Positions 1 through 8,895 are shown, counted from the stretch's first letter. The stretch: 64,000 bases of DNA from Actinocrinis sp035653575 (GCF_035653575.1 NZ_DASRBQ010000119.1:11838-75837), one strand, 5' to 3'. Numbers and translations are program-made. Notes: generated by a model not told the origin, from the letters alone.

Positions 1-2034
1 CTCGGCGCGCACCAGCGTGCGCCCGGCCGAATCCGGCTCCGTGCCCAGCACCCGGCCGCGCCGCCCGGACAGGTCGCCCATCACCGCGCCGACGAACTCG
101 TCCGCGACGCTGATCTCCACCGCGTCCACCGGCTCCAGCAGCGCGCCGGTGATCTTCGCCGCCGCCTCCTTGAGCGCCAGCGCGCCGGCCGTCTGGAACG
201 CCATGTCGGAGGAGTCCACCGAGTGCGCTTTGCCGTCGAACAACGTCACCCGCACGTCGACCAGCGGGTAACCGGCGAACACGCCCCGCTCCAGCTGGGT
301 GCGCACGCCCTTCTCCACCGACGGGATGAACTGCCGCGGTACCGCGCCGCCGACCACCTTGTCCACGAACTCGAAGCCCCCGCCGTTGGGCAGCGGCTCG
401 ACTTCGATGTCGCAGATCGCGTACTGGCCATGGCCGCCGGACTGCTTCACATGCCGTCCGTGCCCGGTCGCCTTGGCCGTGAACGTCTCCCGCAGCGAGA
501 TCCGGTACGGCACCGTGTCCACCGCGACGCTGTACCGCGTCGACAACCGATCGAGCACGACATCCCGGTGTGCCTCACCCATGCACCACAGCACCAGCTG
601 ATGCGTCTCCGGGTTGATCTCCAGGCGCAGCGTCGGGTCCTCGGCCACCAGCCGGCCCAGCGCCTGCCCGAGCTTGTCCTCGTCCGACTTCGCCTTCGCC
701 AGCACCGCCACCGGCAGCAGCGGAACCGGCATCACCCACGGCTCCATCAGCGCCGGGTCGTCCTTCGCCGAGAGCGTGTCACCGGTCTCCGCGTGCGCCA
801 GCTTCGCGACCGCCACGATGTCCCCGGCCACCGCCTGCTGCACCGTGCGCTGCACCTTGCCCAGCGGGCAGGACAGCGCGCCGACCTTCTCGTCCACGTC
901 GTGGTCCGGATGCCCGCGCTCGGCCCGGCCGTGCCCCGACACGTGCACCGGCTGCTCCGGGCGCAGCGTCCCGGAGAACACCCGCACCAGCGAGATCCGC
1001 CCGACGTACGGGTCCGAGGTCGTCTTGACCACCTCGGCCACCAGCGGCCCGTTCGGGTCGCACTCCAGCGGCGCCTTCGGCGCGCCGTCCGGCGTGGTCA
1101 CCGCCGGGATCAGGTGCTCGCCGGGCGCCGGGAACGCCTTCGTCACCAGCTCGAGCAGCTCGATCGTGCCGACCCGTACCGCCCCGTCCTCGGCGTCGTG
1201 CGAGACCGCGCCCATCGGCAGCACCGGATAGAAGTGCCCGCGCGCCACCGCGGTCTCCAAGTCATCGATCAGCACCTTGACGTCGATCTGCTCGCCGCCG
1301 AGGTAACGGTCCATCAGGGACTCGTCCTCGCTCTCCGCGATGATCCCCTCGATCAGCGCGTTACGCGGCCCCTCGATCAGCTCCAGGTGCTCCGGATCCG
1401 GCTCGTTCTCCGCGCGCTGCCCGCCGGTGTAGTCGTAAATCCGCTCGGAGAGCAGGCCCATCACCCCGCCGACCTGCTCGTGGTCGTCCAGCAGCGGCAG
1501 ATACAGCGGCTGCACCCCGTCCCCGAAGACCCGCTGGCAGATCGCCACGGTCTCGTCGAAATCCGCCCGCGGGCTGTCCAGCTTCGTCACCACGACCGCG
1601 CGCGGCATGCCCACCGCCGCGCACTCCTCCCACAGCAGCTGCGTCGCGCCGTCCACGCCGTCCGCCGCCGACACCACGAACAACGCGGCGTCCGCGGCCC
1701 GCAGCCCCGCGCGCAGGTCGCCGACGAAGTCCGCGTAACCCGGCGCGTCCAGCAGATTGACCTTGATCCCGCCGAACTCCAGCGGCGCGAGCCCCAGGCT
1801 CACCGAGCGGCCGAGCCGGTGCTCGATGTCGTCGCAGTCGGTGACCGTCGAACCGTCCTCCACCCGCCCGGGCCGCCCGATCGTCCCGGTCGCCGCGAGC
1901 AGCGACTCGACCAGGGTCGTCTTCCCGGCGCCGGTGTGCCCGACCAGGACCACGTTGCGGACGGACTCCGGCCGCTCGGCCACCGGCGCCTTCGCATCCC
2001 TGCCGCCGCGGTTCGCATCCTTCTTCTCGGACAT
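1..2034 (-). CDS. Elongation factor G-like translational GTPase (EF-G2 type), C-terminus beyond window
   Basis: Reading from an ATG at 2034 gives 678 codons open to the window edge. The P-loop is GHTGAGKT (residues 32-39) rather than the AHIDAGKT of canonical EF-G, the switch II motif is DAPGYADF, and TKLD stands in for NKxD. Domain II and the domain III/IV beta-strands follow. A GGGAGGA ribosome site lies 5 nt before the start. The divergent P-loop points to the actinobacterial second EF-G (fusA2-like, as in mycobacteria) rather than the essential FusA beside tuf. Its exact role is not settled by sequence; a ribosome-recycling or stress role is inference. It is divergent from the lipid operon. 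The last domain V residues are off the window. Confidence 0.88.
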   Translation of the reverse strand, partial: MSEKKDANRGGRDAKAPVAERPESVRNVVLVGHTGAGKTTLVESLLAATGTIGRPGRVEDGSTVTDCDDIEHRLGRSVSLGLAPLEFGGIKVNLLDAPGYADFVGDLRAGLRAADAALFVVSAADGVDGATQLLWEECAAVGMPRAVVVTKLDSPRADFDETVAICQRVFGDGVQPLYLPLLDDHEQVGGVMGLLSERIYDYTGGQRAENEPDPEHLELIEGPRNALIEGIIAESEDESLMDRYLGGEQIDVKVLIDDLETAVARGHFYPVLPMGAVSHDAEDGAVRVGTIELLELVTKAFPAPGEHLIPAVTTPDGAPKAPLECDPNGPLVAEVVKTTSDPYVGRISLVRVFSGTLRPEQPVHVSGHGRAERGHPDHDVDEKVGALSCPLGKVQRTVQQAVAGDIVAVAKLAHAETGDTLSAKDDPALMEPWVMPVPLLPVAVLAKAKSDEDKLGQALGRLVAEDPTLRLEINPETHQLVLWCMGEAHRDVVLDRLSTRYSVAVDTVPYRISLRETFTAKATGHGRHVKQSGGHGQYAICDIEVEPLPNGGGFEFVDKVVGGAVPRQFIPSVEKGVRTQLERGVFAGYPLVDVRVTLFDGKAHSVDSSDMAFQTAGALALKEAAAKITGALLEPVDAVEISVADEFVGAVMGDLSGRRGRVLGTEPDSAGRTLVRAE

Positions 2035-2410
2035 CGGTATCCTCCCGGCGAGTACTGGCCGCGTCCGCACTGATCAGGCGGCCGGCTGCATCGGGCCGAT
2101 CCGATCCCGTGATCCGTGCGTAACGCAGTGTTCAGGTTTTCCTTGCAGACAACTCCTCTTCGAAGCGCCCGACAAGTCCTCTTCAAGCCTTCCACTCGAC
2201 GGGACGTCCCGCGATACGCCACACCCGGTCGCGTGTTATCGCATCCGTCACGGACCAGAGGCACTTGCGGGCCGGGCACGATCGCGGCCCGCGCACCCAA
2301 TACGATGGGCGCCGCGGTCCGCGGCCCTGTGCCATCGCCTTGGGTCGCGCCGCCTGGAAACGTGCACCGTACGCAGCGCCCCACGCGCTGCCGACGACGC
2401 TGGGACTTCG
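2035..2410. other. Intergenic region between divergent EF-G2 and PI-synthase genes
   Basis: A 376-bp stretch with no convincing gene. It must hold the EF-G2 promoter on the minus strand and probably a promoter for the lipid operon. A TANNNT box (TACGAT) lies at 2301-2306 on the plus strand without a clear -35. I see no RNA gene or strong hairpin here. Confidence 0.5.
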
Positions 2411-3103
2411 ATGCTGAACCGCTACGCGCGGGCGTTCTTCACCCGCGTGCTCACCCCCACCGCGCAGTTCCTGCTGCGGCGCGGGGTCGGACCCGACACG
2501 GTCACCCTCGTCGGCACGCTCGGCGTGGTCGTCTCGGCGCTCGCGCTCTTCCCGCGCGGACAGTTCTTCTGGGGCACCGTCGCGGTGACCTCCTTCATCT
2601 TCTCCGACCTGCTCGACGGCACCATGGCCCGGCTGGCCGGGCGGGTGTCCAAGTGGGGCGGCTTCCTCGACGCCACCATGGACCGCTTCGGCGACGCGGC
2701 GATCTTCGGCGGACTGGCCTACTACTTCGCCGGGGTGCGCGACCGGTGGATGTTCGTGCTCGCCCTGGTCTGCCTGGTCTCCGGCGCCATCACCTCGTAC
2801 GCGCGGGCCAAGGCCGAATCGCTCGGCTACGACTGCTCGGTGGGCCTCGTCGAGCGCGGCGAGCGGCTGGTCGGCTCGCTGGTCGCCACCGGCCTGGCCG
2901 GCCTCGGCGTTCCGTTCATCCAGGCGATCGCGCTGTGGGGGCTGGCGATCGGGTCGACGGCCACCGTGGTGCAACGCGTCCTGCACGTGCGCAAGCAGGC
3001 CATGGCCGTCGGCCCGGCCGGCCCGGCCAGTTCTGCCAGCCCCGCCAGTCCTGACAGCCCGGCCGCGCCGGGTGAGCCGATCGCGGAGGCGACGAGCGAA
3101 TGA
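2411..3103 (+). CDS. CDP-alcohol phosphatidyltransferase, likely phosphatidylinositol-phosphate synthase
   Basis: A 230-residue multi-pass membrane protein. It carries the CDP-alcohol phosphatidyltransferase signature: D66, D69-G70, A73-R74, then G and two Asp further on (GGFLDATMDRFGD). These bind CDP-diacylglycerol and two metal ions. In actinobacteria the enzyme next to the PIM genes makes phosphatidylinositol phosphate from CDP-DAG and inositol-1-phosphate, and that is the function inferred here. The ATG at 2411 is chosen because membrane homology starts there; an open frame continues upstream but is unlikely to be coding. The C-terminus is an Ala/Ser/Pro tail. It overlaps the next gene by 4 nt (ATGA), so the two are translationally coupled. 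Confidence 0.88.
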   Translation: MLNRYARAFFTRVLTPTAQFLLRRGVGPDTVTLVGTLGVVVSALALFPRGQFFWGTVAVTSFIFSDLLDGTMARLAGRVSKWGGFLDATMDRFGDAAIFGGLAYYFAGVRDRWMFVLALVCLVSGAITSYARAKAESLGYDCSVGLVERGERLVGSLVATGLAGLGVPFIQAIALWGLAIGSTATVVQRVLHVRKQAMAVGPAGPASSASPASPDSPAAPGEPIAEATSE

Positions 3104-4029
3104 GCAAACTGAGGGACGAGGCGACTTACCGCCTCTACGCGTTCGGCTGGGGCGTGGTCAAGCGGCTGCCGGAGCGAACCGCGTACCGGCTGTTCGAGCG
3201 GGTAGCCGACCGCGTCTGGGCCAAACGGGGCAAGGGCGTCACCCAGTTGGAACGCAACCTGGCCCGCGTGCTCGGGCCCGAGGCGAGTTCCGAACGTGTC
3301 CGCGCGGTCTCCAAGCAGGCGATGCGCAACTACCTGCGGTACTGGTGCGACACCTTCCGGCTCGAAACCTGGTCGCAGGAGCGGGTCGACGCCACCTTCC
3401 CGGTCGACGGGCAGGACCTCCTGGACAAGGAGTACGCCGCCGGCAAGGGCGTGATCCTCGCCCTGCCGCACATGGGCAACTGGGACCACGCGGGCGCCTG
3501 GGCGGCCCACCACTGCGACGGCTTCACCACGGTCGCTGAACGCCTCAAGCCGGAGCGGCTGTTCGAGCGCTTCGTCGCCTACCGCGAGTCGATCGGCATG
3601 GAGGTGCTGCCGCTGACCGGCGGCCAGAACACCTTCCTCGGCCTGGTCCGGCGACTCAGGGCCGGCGGCCTCGTCTGCCTGGTGGCCGAGCGCGATCTGA
3701 CCGACCGGGGCGTGCCGGTTCAGTTCTTCGGCGAGACCACCAAGCTGCCGGCCGGGCCCGCCGCGCTGGCCATCGCGACCGGGGCGGCGCTGATGCCGGT
3801 CACGCTCTGGTACGAGACCGGCTACCAGCAGGCCAAGGTGCACCCGAAGATCGAGGTGCCGGAGACGGGCAGCCGCGAGGAGAAGATCGCGGCGATGTGC
3901 CAGGCGCTGGTCGACGTCTTCGAGCAGGGCATCGGCGAGCATCCGGCCGACTGGCACATGCTGCAGAAGCTCTGGCTGGCCGACCTGGATCCGGCCAAGG
4001 CGCCGAAGCCTGCCGAGCAGGCACCGTGA
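3100..4029 (+). CDS. Phosphatidylinositol mannoside acyltransferase (LpxL/HtrB-like)
   Basis: 309 residues of the lysophospholipid/lauroyl acyltransferase family, with the catalytic H-x4-D motif at H124/D129 (HMGNWD). Its position directly after the PI synthase and before a PimA-like glycosyltransferase matches patA of mycobacteria, which acylates the 2-mannose of PIM. Acyl-CoA is the expected donor and the cytoplasmic membrane face the expected site. It starts inside the stop of the preceding gene (ATGA overlap) and ends 13 nt before the next. The family assignment is firm; the exact acceptor is inferred from the operon. Confidence 0.88.
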   Translation: MSKLRDEATYRLYAFGWGVVKRLPERTAYRLFERVADRVWAKRGKGVTQLERNLARVLGPEASSERVRAVSKQAMRNYLRYWCDTFRLETWSQERVDATFPVDGQDLLDKEYAAGKGVILALPHMGNWDHAGAWAAHHCDGFTTVAERLKPERLFERFVAYRESIGMEVLPLTGGQNTFLGLVRRLRAGGLVCLVAERDLTDRGVPVQFFGETTKLPAGPAALAIATGAALMPVTLWYETGYQQAKVHPKIEVPETGSREEKIAAMCQALVDVFEQGIGEHPADWHMLQKLWLADLDPAKAPKPAEQAP

Positions 4030-4042
4030 AAAAGCCGACGCG

Positions 4043-5407
4043 ATGAGAATCGGGATCGTCTGCCCCTACGCCTGGGACGTGCCGGGCGGCGTGCAGTTCC
4101 ACGTCCGCGACCTGGCCGCGCACCTGATCGGCCTCGGCCACGAGGTCTCCGTCCTCGCGCCGGCCGACGACGACACGCCGGTCCCGCCCTACGTCGTCTC
4201 AGCCGGCCGCGCCGTGCCGGTGCCCTACAACGGCTCGGTCGCGCGCCTGAACTTCGGGTTCCTGTCCGCCGCGCGCGTCCGCCGCTGGCTGCACGAGGGC
4301 GCATTCGACGTCGTACACCTGCACGAGCCGGGCACGCCCTCGCTCTCGCTACTGGCGTGCTGGGCCGCCACCGTGCCGATGGTCGCGACCTTCCACACCG
4401 CCAACCCGCGCTCCCGCGCGATGACCGCGGCTTACCCGATCCTCCAGCCGGCCCTGGAGAAGATCAACGCGCGCATCGCAGTCAGCGAGTACGCCCGGCG
4501 CACCCTCGTCGAGCATCTGGGCGGCGACGCGGTCGTGATCCCCAACGGCGTGGACGTCGCCTACTTCGCGGACGCGCTGTCCCGGCCCGACTGGACCACC
4601 CCGGACGGCGATGACGGTCCGGACGGCAAGGGCGGCACGATCGGCTTCATCGGGCGCATCGACGAGCCGCGCAAGGGCCTGCCGGTGCTGCTCGAAGCCT
4701 TCCCCGCGATCGTCGCCGCCCGCCCCGCGACCAGGCTGCTGGTCGCCGGCCGCGGCGACACCGAGGAGGCGGCGGAAGCCCTGCCCGACGAGGTGCGCGA
4801 CAACGTGACCTTCCTCGGCATGATCAGCGACGAGGAGAAGGCGCAGCTGCTGCGCTCGGTGGACATCTACTGTGCGCCGAACACCGGGGGGGAGTCCTTC
4901 GGCATCATCCTGGTCGAGGCGATGAGCGCCGGCGCTCCGGTGCTGGCCACCGATCTCGACGCGTTCTCGCTGGTGCTCGAGGGCGGCTCGGCCGGGCAGA
5001 TGTTCCCCAACAGCGACGCGGCGGCCCTCGCTCAGGCCGCACTCGGGCTGCTGGCCGATCCGGCCCGCCGCGACGCGCTGCGCGACGAGGCCACCCGGTG
5101 CGTGCGGAAGTACGACTGGTCGGTGGTCGCCGCCGACATCCTCTCCGTCTACGAGATGGTCACCGAATCCACCGCGCAGGTCAGCACGCGCACTAGCCAG
5201 ACCCGCACCGGCGCCGCGCGTTCCGGGACCGCGAGATTCAGCGCGCTTGGAAATTTCGGCAGCCTCGGCGGCTTCGGCCTGGGTGGCAGTGGCAGCAACA
5301 GCGGCAGTGGTAGCGGCGGTGGCAGTGGCAGCAGCGGCGACGGCGACCGCGCCAGCGGCGGCCGGCGCGATGAACCGCAGCCCGACTCCGATAGGAGCCA
5401 GCGGTGA
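4043..5407 (+). CDS. pimA: GT4 glycosyltransferase, PimA-like PI alpha-mannosyltransferase
   Basis: 454 residues with a GT-B fold. The N-terminal GGVQFHVRDL loop, the central IGFIGRIDEPRKGLPVLLEA segment and the E-x7-E motif (E284, E292 in GESFGIILVEAM) are typical of GDP-mannose-dependent GT4 enzymes. Operon context supports transfer of the first mannose to phosphatidylinositol. The catalytic part ends near residue 380. The last 70 or so residues form an unusual Thr/Ser/Gly tail with GSGSNSGSGSGGGSGSSG-like sequence that standard PimA (about 380 residues) lacks. It overlaps the following gene by 4 nt. Confidence 0.82.
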   Translation: MRIGIVCPYAWDVPGGVQFHVRDLAAHLIGLGHEVSVLAPADDDTPVPPYVVSAGRAVPVPYNGSVARLNFGFLSAARVRRWLHEGAFDVVHLHEPGTPSLSLLACWAATVPMVATFHTANPRSRAMTAAYPILQPALEKINARIAVSEYARRTLVEHLGGDAVVIPNGVDVAYFADALSRPDWTTPDGDDGPDGKGGTIGFIGRIDEPRKGLPVLLEAFPAIVAARPATRLLVAGRGDTEEAAEALPDEVRDNVTFLGMISDEEKAQLLRSVDIYCAPNTGGESFGIILVEAMSAGAPVLATDLDAFSLVLEGGSAGQMFPNSDAAALAQAALGLLADPARRDALRDEATRCVRKYDWSVVAADILSVYEMVTESTAQVSTRTSQTRTGAARSGTARFSALGNFGSLGGFGLGGSGSNSGSGSGGGSGSSGDGDRASGGRRDEPQPDSDRSQR

Positions 5408-5958
5408 AGCTCGTCCTGACCCAGTACACCGAGATCGTCGTCCTGGCCGCGGTTCTCATCCTGCTGTTCGGCCTCTACCTCAGCTGGACCGCGACCCGGC
5501 TCGACCGCCTGCACGTGCGCCTCGACGCGGCCCGGGTGGCCCTCGACGCGCAACTGGTCCGCCGCTCCGCCGCGACCCTCGAGCTCGCCCGCTCCGGACT
5601 GCTCGACGTCGCCACCGCGGTCATTCTGGCCACCGCCGCACGCAGCGCCCAGATCGCGACCGAGGACGAGCGCGAGCCGGCCGAATCGGCGCTCACCCGC
5701 GACCTGCGCGCAGCGTTCGACGACCCCGAGGAGCTCAAGCAGCTGGCCGAGACGCCAGAGGGCGCGGATCTGGTCCAGGAGCTCGGCGCGGCCATGCGCA
5801 GGGTCCAGCTCGCGCGGCGCTTCCACAACGAGTCGGTGCGTGCGGTACGCCAGATCCGCGGATATCGCCGAGTGCGGTACTTCCGGCTCGCCGGTCGCGC
5901 TCCCGATAAGCCGACTTTCGAGATCGACGACGAACCGCCCGCCGTCTTCGCCCGCTAA
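5404..5958 (+). CDS. LemA-like membrane-anchored protein
   Basis: 184 residues. One N-terminal membrane helix (about residues 9-30) is followed by a long helical region, and the C-terminal part (FHNESVRAVRQIRG, then FEIDDEPP) resembles the end of LemA-family proteins (YNxAVRxYN, FEA). The LemA link is my inference from this pattern; a search could reduce it to an uncharacterised actinobacterial family. It is the fourth gene of the PIM operon, coupled by a 4-nt overlap, so it may act in envelope biology. Function unknown. Confidence 0.75.
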   Translation: MKLVLTQYTEIVVLAAVLILLFGLYLSWTATRLDRLHVRLDAARVALDAQLVRRSAATLELARSGLLDVATAVILATAARSAQIATEDEREPAESALTRDLRAAFDDPEELKQLAETPEGADLVQELGAAMRRVQLARRFHNESVRAVRQIRGYRRVRYFRLAGRAPDKPTFEIDDEPPAVFAR

Positions 5959-5985
5959 GACCCGCGTTTCCTGGTAAGAGTCACT

Positions 5986-6020
5986 ACCTCAGGTCACTCC
6001 GCACAGCGTAAGCCTGAGGT
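5986..6020. promoter_or_regulatory. Inverted repeat between the PIM operon and pdxS
   Basis: Perfect 8-bp arms ACCTCAGG (5986-5993) and CCTGAGGT (6013-6020) separated by 19 bp, about 100 bp before pdxS. The arms are too short and the loop too long for a strong terminator, so a dimeric regulator site or a weak hairpin is possible. No T-tract follows. Confidence 0.35.
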
Positions 6021-6118
6021 GGGACGCTTCTGACAGGCCGTGAACCGAGATCGTGCTCATCAGGTCATAAGATGGATGTGTCTCCATCACGCCTGAGTAC
6101 CCGCGAGCGAGGTCAGCT

Positions 6119-7039
6119 GTGTCCACCAACCCCACTCCCGGCCAGTCCGACGCGGCCCCGCAGCTCGGCACCGCCCGCGTCAAGCGCGGCATGGCCGAGA
6201 TGCTCAAGGGCGGCGTCATCATGGACGTGGTCACTCCCGAGCAGGCGAAGATCGCCGAAGACGCGGGGGCGGTCGCGGTCATGGCGCTCGAGCGCGTCCC
6301 GGCCGACATCCGCAAGGACGGCGGTGTGGCCCGCATGTCCGACCCGGACATGATCGACGGCATCATCAACGCCGTCTCGATCCCGGTCATGGCCAAGGCC
6401 CGGATCGGCCACTTCGTCGAGGCGCAGGTGCTCCAGTCGCTCGGCGTCGACTACATCGACGAGTCCGAGGTGCTGACCCCGGCCGACGAGACCCACCACA
6501 TCGACAAGTGGGCCTTCACCGTCCCGTTCGTGTGCGGCGCGACCAACCTGGGCGAGGCGCTGCGCCGGATCGCCGAGGGCGCCGCGATGATCCGCTCCAA
6601 GGGCGAGGCCGGCACCGGCAACGTGGTCGAGGCCACCCGGCACATGCGCCAGATCCGCGCGGACATCCGCCGGCTGACCACCCTCGACGAGTCCGAGCTG
6701 TTCCTGGCCGCCAAGAACCTCCAGGCGCCCTACGAGATCGTCAAGGAGGTCGCGGCCACCGGCAAGCTGCCGGTCGTGCTGTTCACCGCGGGCGGCCTGG
6801 CCACCCCGGCCGACGCGGCGATGATGATGCAGCTCGGCGCCGAGGGCGTCTTCGTCGGCTCCGGCATCTTCAAGTCCGGCGACCCGGCCAAGCGCGCCGC
6901 GGCGATCGTGAAGGCCACCACCTTCCACGACGACCCCGACGTGATCGCCAAGGTCTCCCGCGGGCTCGGCGAGCCGATGGTCGGCATCAACATCGACACC
7001 CTGCCCGAGTCCGAGCGCTACGCCGGGCGCGGCTGGTGA
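6119..7039 (+). CDS. pdxS: Pyridoxal 5'-phosphate synthase subunit PdxS
   Basis: 306 residues, normal length for PdxS. With PdxT it makes PLP from ribose-5-phosphate, glyceraldehyde-3-phosphate and ammonia. The strongly conserved blocks GGVIMDVVTPEQA, VMAKARIGHFVEAQ (with the substrate-binding Lys) and VPFVCGATNLGEA are all present. It starts with GTG and overlaps pdxT by 4 nt (GTGA), so the two are made together. The upstream gap carries a short inverted repeat but no recognisable PLP riboswitch. Confidence 0.97.
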   Translation: MSTNPTPGQSDAAPQLGTARVKRGMAEMLKGGVIMDVVTPEQAKIAEDAGAVAVMALERVPADIRKDGGVARMSDPDMIDGIINAVSIPVMAKARIGHFVEAQVLQSLGVDYIDESEVLTPADETHHIDKWAFTVPFVCGATNLGEALRRIAEGAAMIRSKGEAGTGNVVEATRHMRQIRADIRRLTTLDESELFLAAKNLQAPYEIVKEVAATGKLPVVLFTAGGLATPADAAMMMQLGAEGVFVGSGIFKSGDPAKRAAAIVKATTFHDDPDVIAKVSRGLGEPMVGINIDTLPESERYAGRGW

Positions 7040-7674
7040 CGGTCTCTCAGCCCGTCACGATCGGCGTGCTCGCCCTCCAGGGCGACGTGCGCGAGCACTT
7101 GGCGATGCTCGAAGCGGTGGGCGCGCGCGCCGTCACGGTGCGCCGCCCCGCCGAGCTCGACGCGGTCGAGGCCCTGGTCATCCCGGGCGGCGAGTCCACC
7201 GCCATGTGGAAGCTCGCCACAGCCTTCGAGCTGTTCGAGCCGGTGCGCAAGCGGATCAGCGACGGCATGCCGGCCTACGGCTCCTGCGCCGGGATGATCA
7301 TGCTCGCCGACCGGGTGCTCGACGCGGCGCCCGGCCAGGAGACCTTCGGCGGCATCGCGATGACCGTGCGGCGCAACGCCTTCGGCCGGCAGGTCGACTC
7401 CTTCGAGGGTCCGATCGAGTTCGACGGCCTCGAGGGCGAGGAGGGCGCGGCCGGCGCGGCCGGAACCCTGCACGGGGTGTTCATCCGCGCGCCGTGGGTC
7501 GAGCAGGTCGATCCGGCGGTGCGCGTCACGGCGCGGGTCACGGCGGGTCCCGGCGCGGGTAGGATCGTCGCCGTTCGGCAAGGCGCGCTGATGGCCACCT
7601 CGTTCCATCCGGAGCTCACCGGGGACCTGCGCGTGCACGGCCGCTTCGCGCAGATCGCGCGCGCCGCCCGCTGA
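7036..7674 (+). CDS. pdxT: Pyridoxal 5'-phosphate synthase glutaminase subunit PdxT
   Basis: 212-residue class I glutamine amidotransferase that supplies ammonia to PdxS. The catalytic triad is visible: Cys84 in YGSCAGMI, and His191 and Glu193 in SFHPEL; GGES (51-54) forms the oxyanion strand. It starts at the GTG overlapping the pdxS stop. There is a short Ala/Gly/Glu insertion (EGEEGAAGAAG) in the middle. A strong hairpin follows the stop. Confidence 0.96.
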   Translation: MTVSQPVTIGVLALQGDVREHLAMLEAVGARAVTVRRPAELDAVEALVIPGGESTAMWKLATAFELFEPVRKRISDGMPAYGSCAGMIMLADRVLDAAPGQETFGGIAMTVRRNAFGRQVDSFEGPIEFDGLEGEEGAAGAAGTLHGVFIRAPWVEQVDPAVRVTARVTAGPGAGRIVAVRQGALMATSFHPELTGDLRVHGRFAQIARAAR

Positions 7675-7677
7675 ACC

Positions 7678-7703
7678 CGCCGCCGCGCAGGGCCGCGGCG
7701 GCG
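7678..7703 (+). terminator. GC-rich hairpin after pdxT
   Basis: Perfect 10-bp arms CGCCGCCGCG (7678-7687) and CGCGGCGGCG (7694-7703) with a 6-nt loop, 3 nt after the pdxT stop. It lacks a U-tract, as is usual in high-GC actinobacteria. It probably ends the pdxST transcript. Confidence 0.55.
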
Positions 7704-7773
7704 TGACGACGAGTCCGTGAGGCGACTCCCGTGTAGTCCGTGACGACGGGGTTTGGGAAGAAGGAGCGAAGGC

Positions 7774-8532
7774 ATGTCCGGCCACTCCAAGTGGGCGACC
7801 ACCAAGCACAAGAAGGCCGTGATCGACGCCAAGCGCGGCAAGCTCTTCGCGAAGATGATCAAGAACATCGAGGTGGCCGCGCGCACCGGCGGCGGCGACC
7901 CGGCGGGCAACCCGACCCTGTACGACGCCATTCAGAAGGCGAAGAAGAGCTCGGTCCCGAACGACAACATCGACCGCGCGATCAAGCGCGGCTCCGGGGC
8001 CGAGGCCGGCGGTGCGGACTACCAGACCATCATGTACGAGGGCTACGCCCCCAACGGGGTCGCGGTGCTGATCGAGTGCCTGACCGACAACCGCAACCGA
8101 GCCGCCTCCGAGGTGCGCGTCGCGATGACCCGCAACGGCGGCTCGATGGCCGACCCCGGCTCGGTGTCCTACCTGTTCGGCCGCAAGGGCCAGATCATCG
8201 TGCCCAAGAGCGACGGGCTGACCGAGGACTCGATCCTGGAGGCGGTCCTGGACGCCGGCGCCGAGGAGGTCAACGACCTCGGCGACTCCTTCGAGGTGAT
8301 CTCCGAGCCCGGCGACCTGATCCCGGTGCGCACCGCGCTACAGGACGCCAAGATCGACTACGACTCGGCCGAGTCCCCGTTCATGCCCACCATGCAGGTG
8401 CAGCTGGACGAGGAGGGCGCGCGCAAGATCTTCAAGCTCATCGACGCGCTCGAGGACAGCGACGATGTGCAGAACGTCTACGCCAACTTCGACGTCCCCG
8501 ACGAGATCATGGCCAAGCTCGACGAAGAGTAG
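7774..8532 (+). CDS. yebC: YebC/PmpR-family transcription or translation factor
   Basis: 252 residues starting MSGHSKWATTKHKK, the family's hallmark N-terminus. An AAGGAG site 7 nt upstream fixes the start, although an in-frame codon exists 21 nt earlier. YebC proteins are DNA-binding regulators, and recent work also places some members at stalled ribosomes. The gene normally sits directly before ruvC, but here a toxin-antitoxin pair lies between them. Confidence 0.95.
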   Translation: MSGHSKWATTKHKKAVIDAKRGKLFAKMIKNIEVAARTGGGDPAGNPTLYDAIQKAKKSSVPNDNIDRAIKRGSGAEAGGADYQTIMYEGYAPNGVAVLIECLTDNRNRAASEVRVAMTRNGGSMADPGSVSYLFGRKGQIIVPKSDGLTEDSILEAVLDAGAEEVNDLGDSFEVISEPGDLIPVRTALQDAKIDYDSAESPFMPTMQVQLDEEGARKIFKLIDALEDSDDVQNVYANFDVPDEIMAKLDEE

Positions 8533-8561
8533 GCCCGAGCGCGAGCTAGCCTGGCCGATCT

Positions 8562-8578
8562 TCTAGTTTTCTACTAGA
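8562..8578. promoter_or_regulatory. Palindromic operator of the toxin-antitoxin pair
   Basis: Perfect 6-bp arms TCTAGT (8562-8567) and ACTAGA (8573-8578) around a 5-bp spacer. The right arm overlaps the probable -10 box at 8575-8580. This is the usual layout of a site bound by the antitoxin/toxin complex for autorepression. Confidence 0.6.
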
Positions 8579-8580
8579 CT
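8575..8580 (+). promoter_or_regulatory. -10 box for leaderless vapB-like antitoxin transcript
   Basis: TAGACT ends 6 nt before the ATG at 8587, so transcription would begin at about the first base of the start codon. No Shine-Dalgarno sequence precedes the gene. Confidence 0.45.
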
Positions 8581-8586
8581 CGGGTC

Positions 8587-8895
8587 ATGGCTAGTTCGCG
8601 GGCTATGACCGGGCCAGAGCCGGTCACGATCACAGAGCTCAATCAGCAGACCACGGCCGTGCTTCGCCGAGTGAAGGCCGGCGAGTCGCTGCCGATCACC
8701 GAACGCGGCCAGGTGGTGGCTTTCCTGACGCCGCCACCGCCGACGGTCACGGGCAACCCGACGATAGACCGCTGGATCGCCGAGGGGCGGCTGGTGCCCG
8801 CCGCCGTGCCCGGAACGATCCTCGATCTGTTGCCGCTTCCCGAGGGCAACGCCGCCAGCATCGCCGACGAGGTCATCGCGGAGCGGGACGCCTGA
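8587..8895 (+). CDS. Phd/YefM-type antitoxin
   Basis: 102 residues. The N-terminal ITELNQQTTAVLRRVKAGESLPITERGQVVAFLTP is typical of Phd/YefM DNA-binding antitoxins (a helix followed by the GExxxITxxGxxVA strand). The C-terminal tail should wrap the toxin. The stop shares one base with the toxin ATG. It probably represses its own promoter through the palindrome just upstream. Confidence 0.9.
   Translation: MASSRAMTGPEPVTITELNQQTTAVLRRVKAGESLPITERGQVVAFLTPPPPTVTGNPTIDRWIAEGRLVPAAVPGTILDLLPLPEGNAASIADEVIAERDA

Noticed and set aside
223..2073. 616-codon plus-strand ORF opposite the EF-G-like gene
   Set aside because: Arg/His/Leu-rich composition typical of antisense frames in high-GC DNA; the minus strand encodes a clear translational GTPase.
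5959..6118. PLP riboswitch or other structured leader before pdxS
   Set aside because: Only one short inverted repeat with a 19-bp loop; no conserved riboswitch core is visible.
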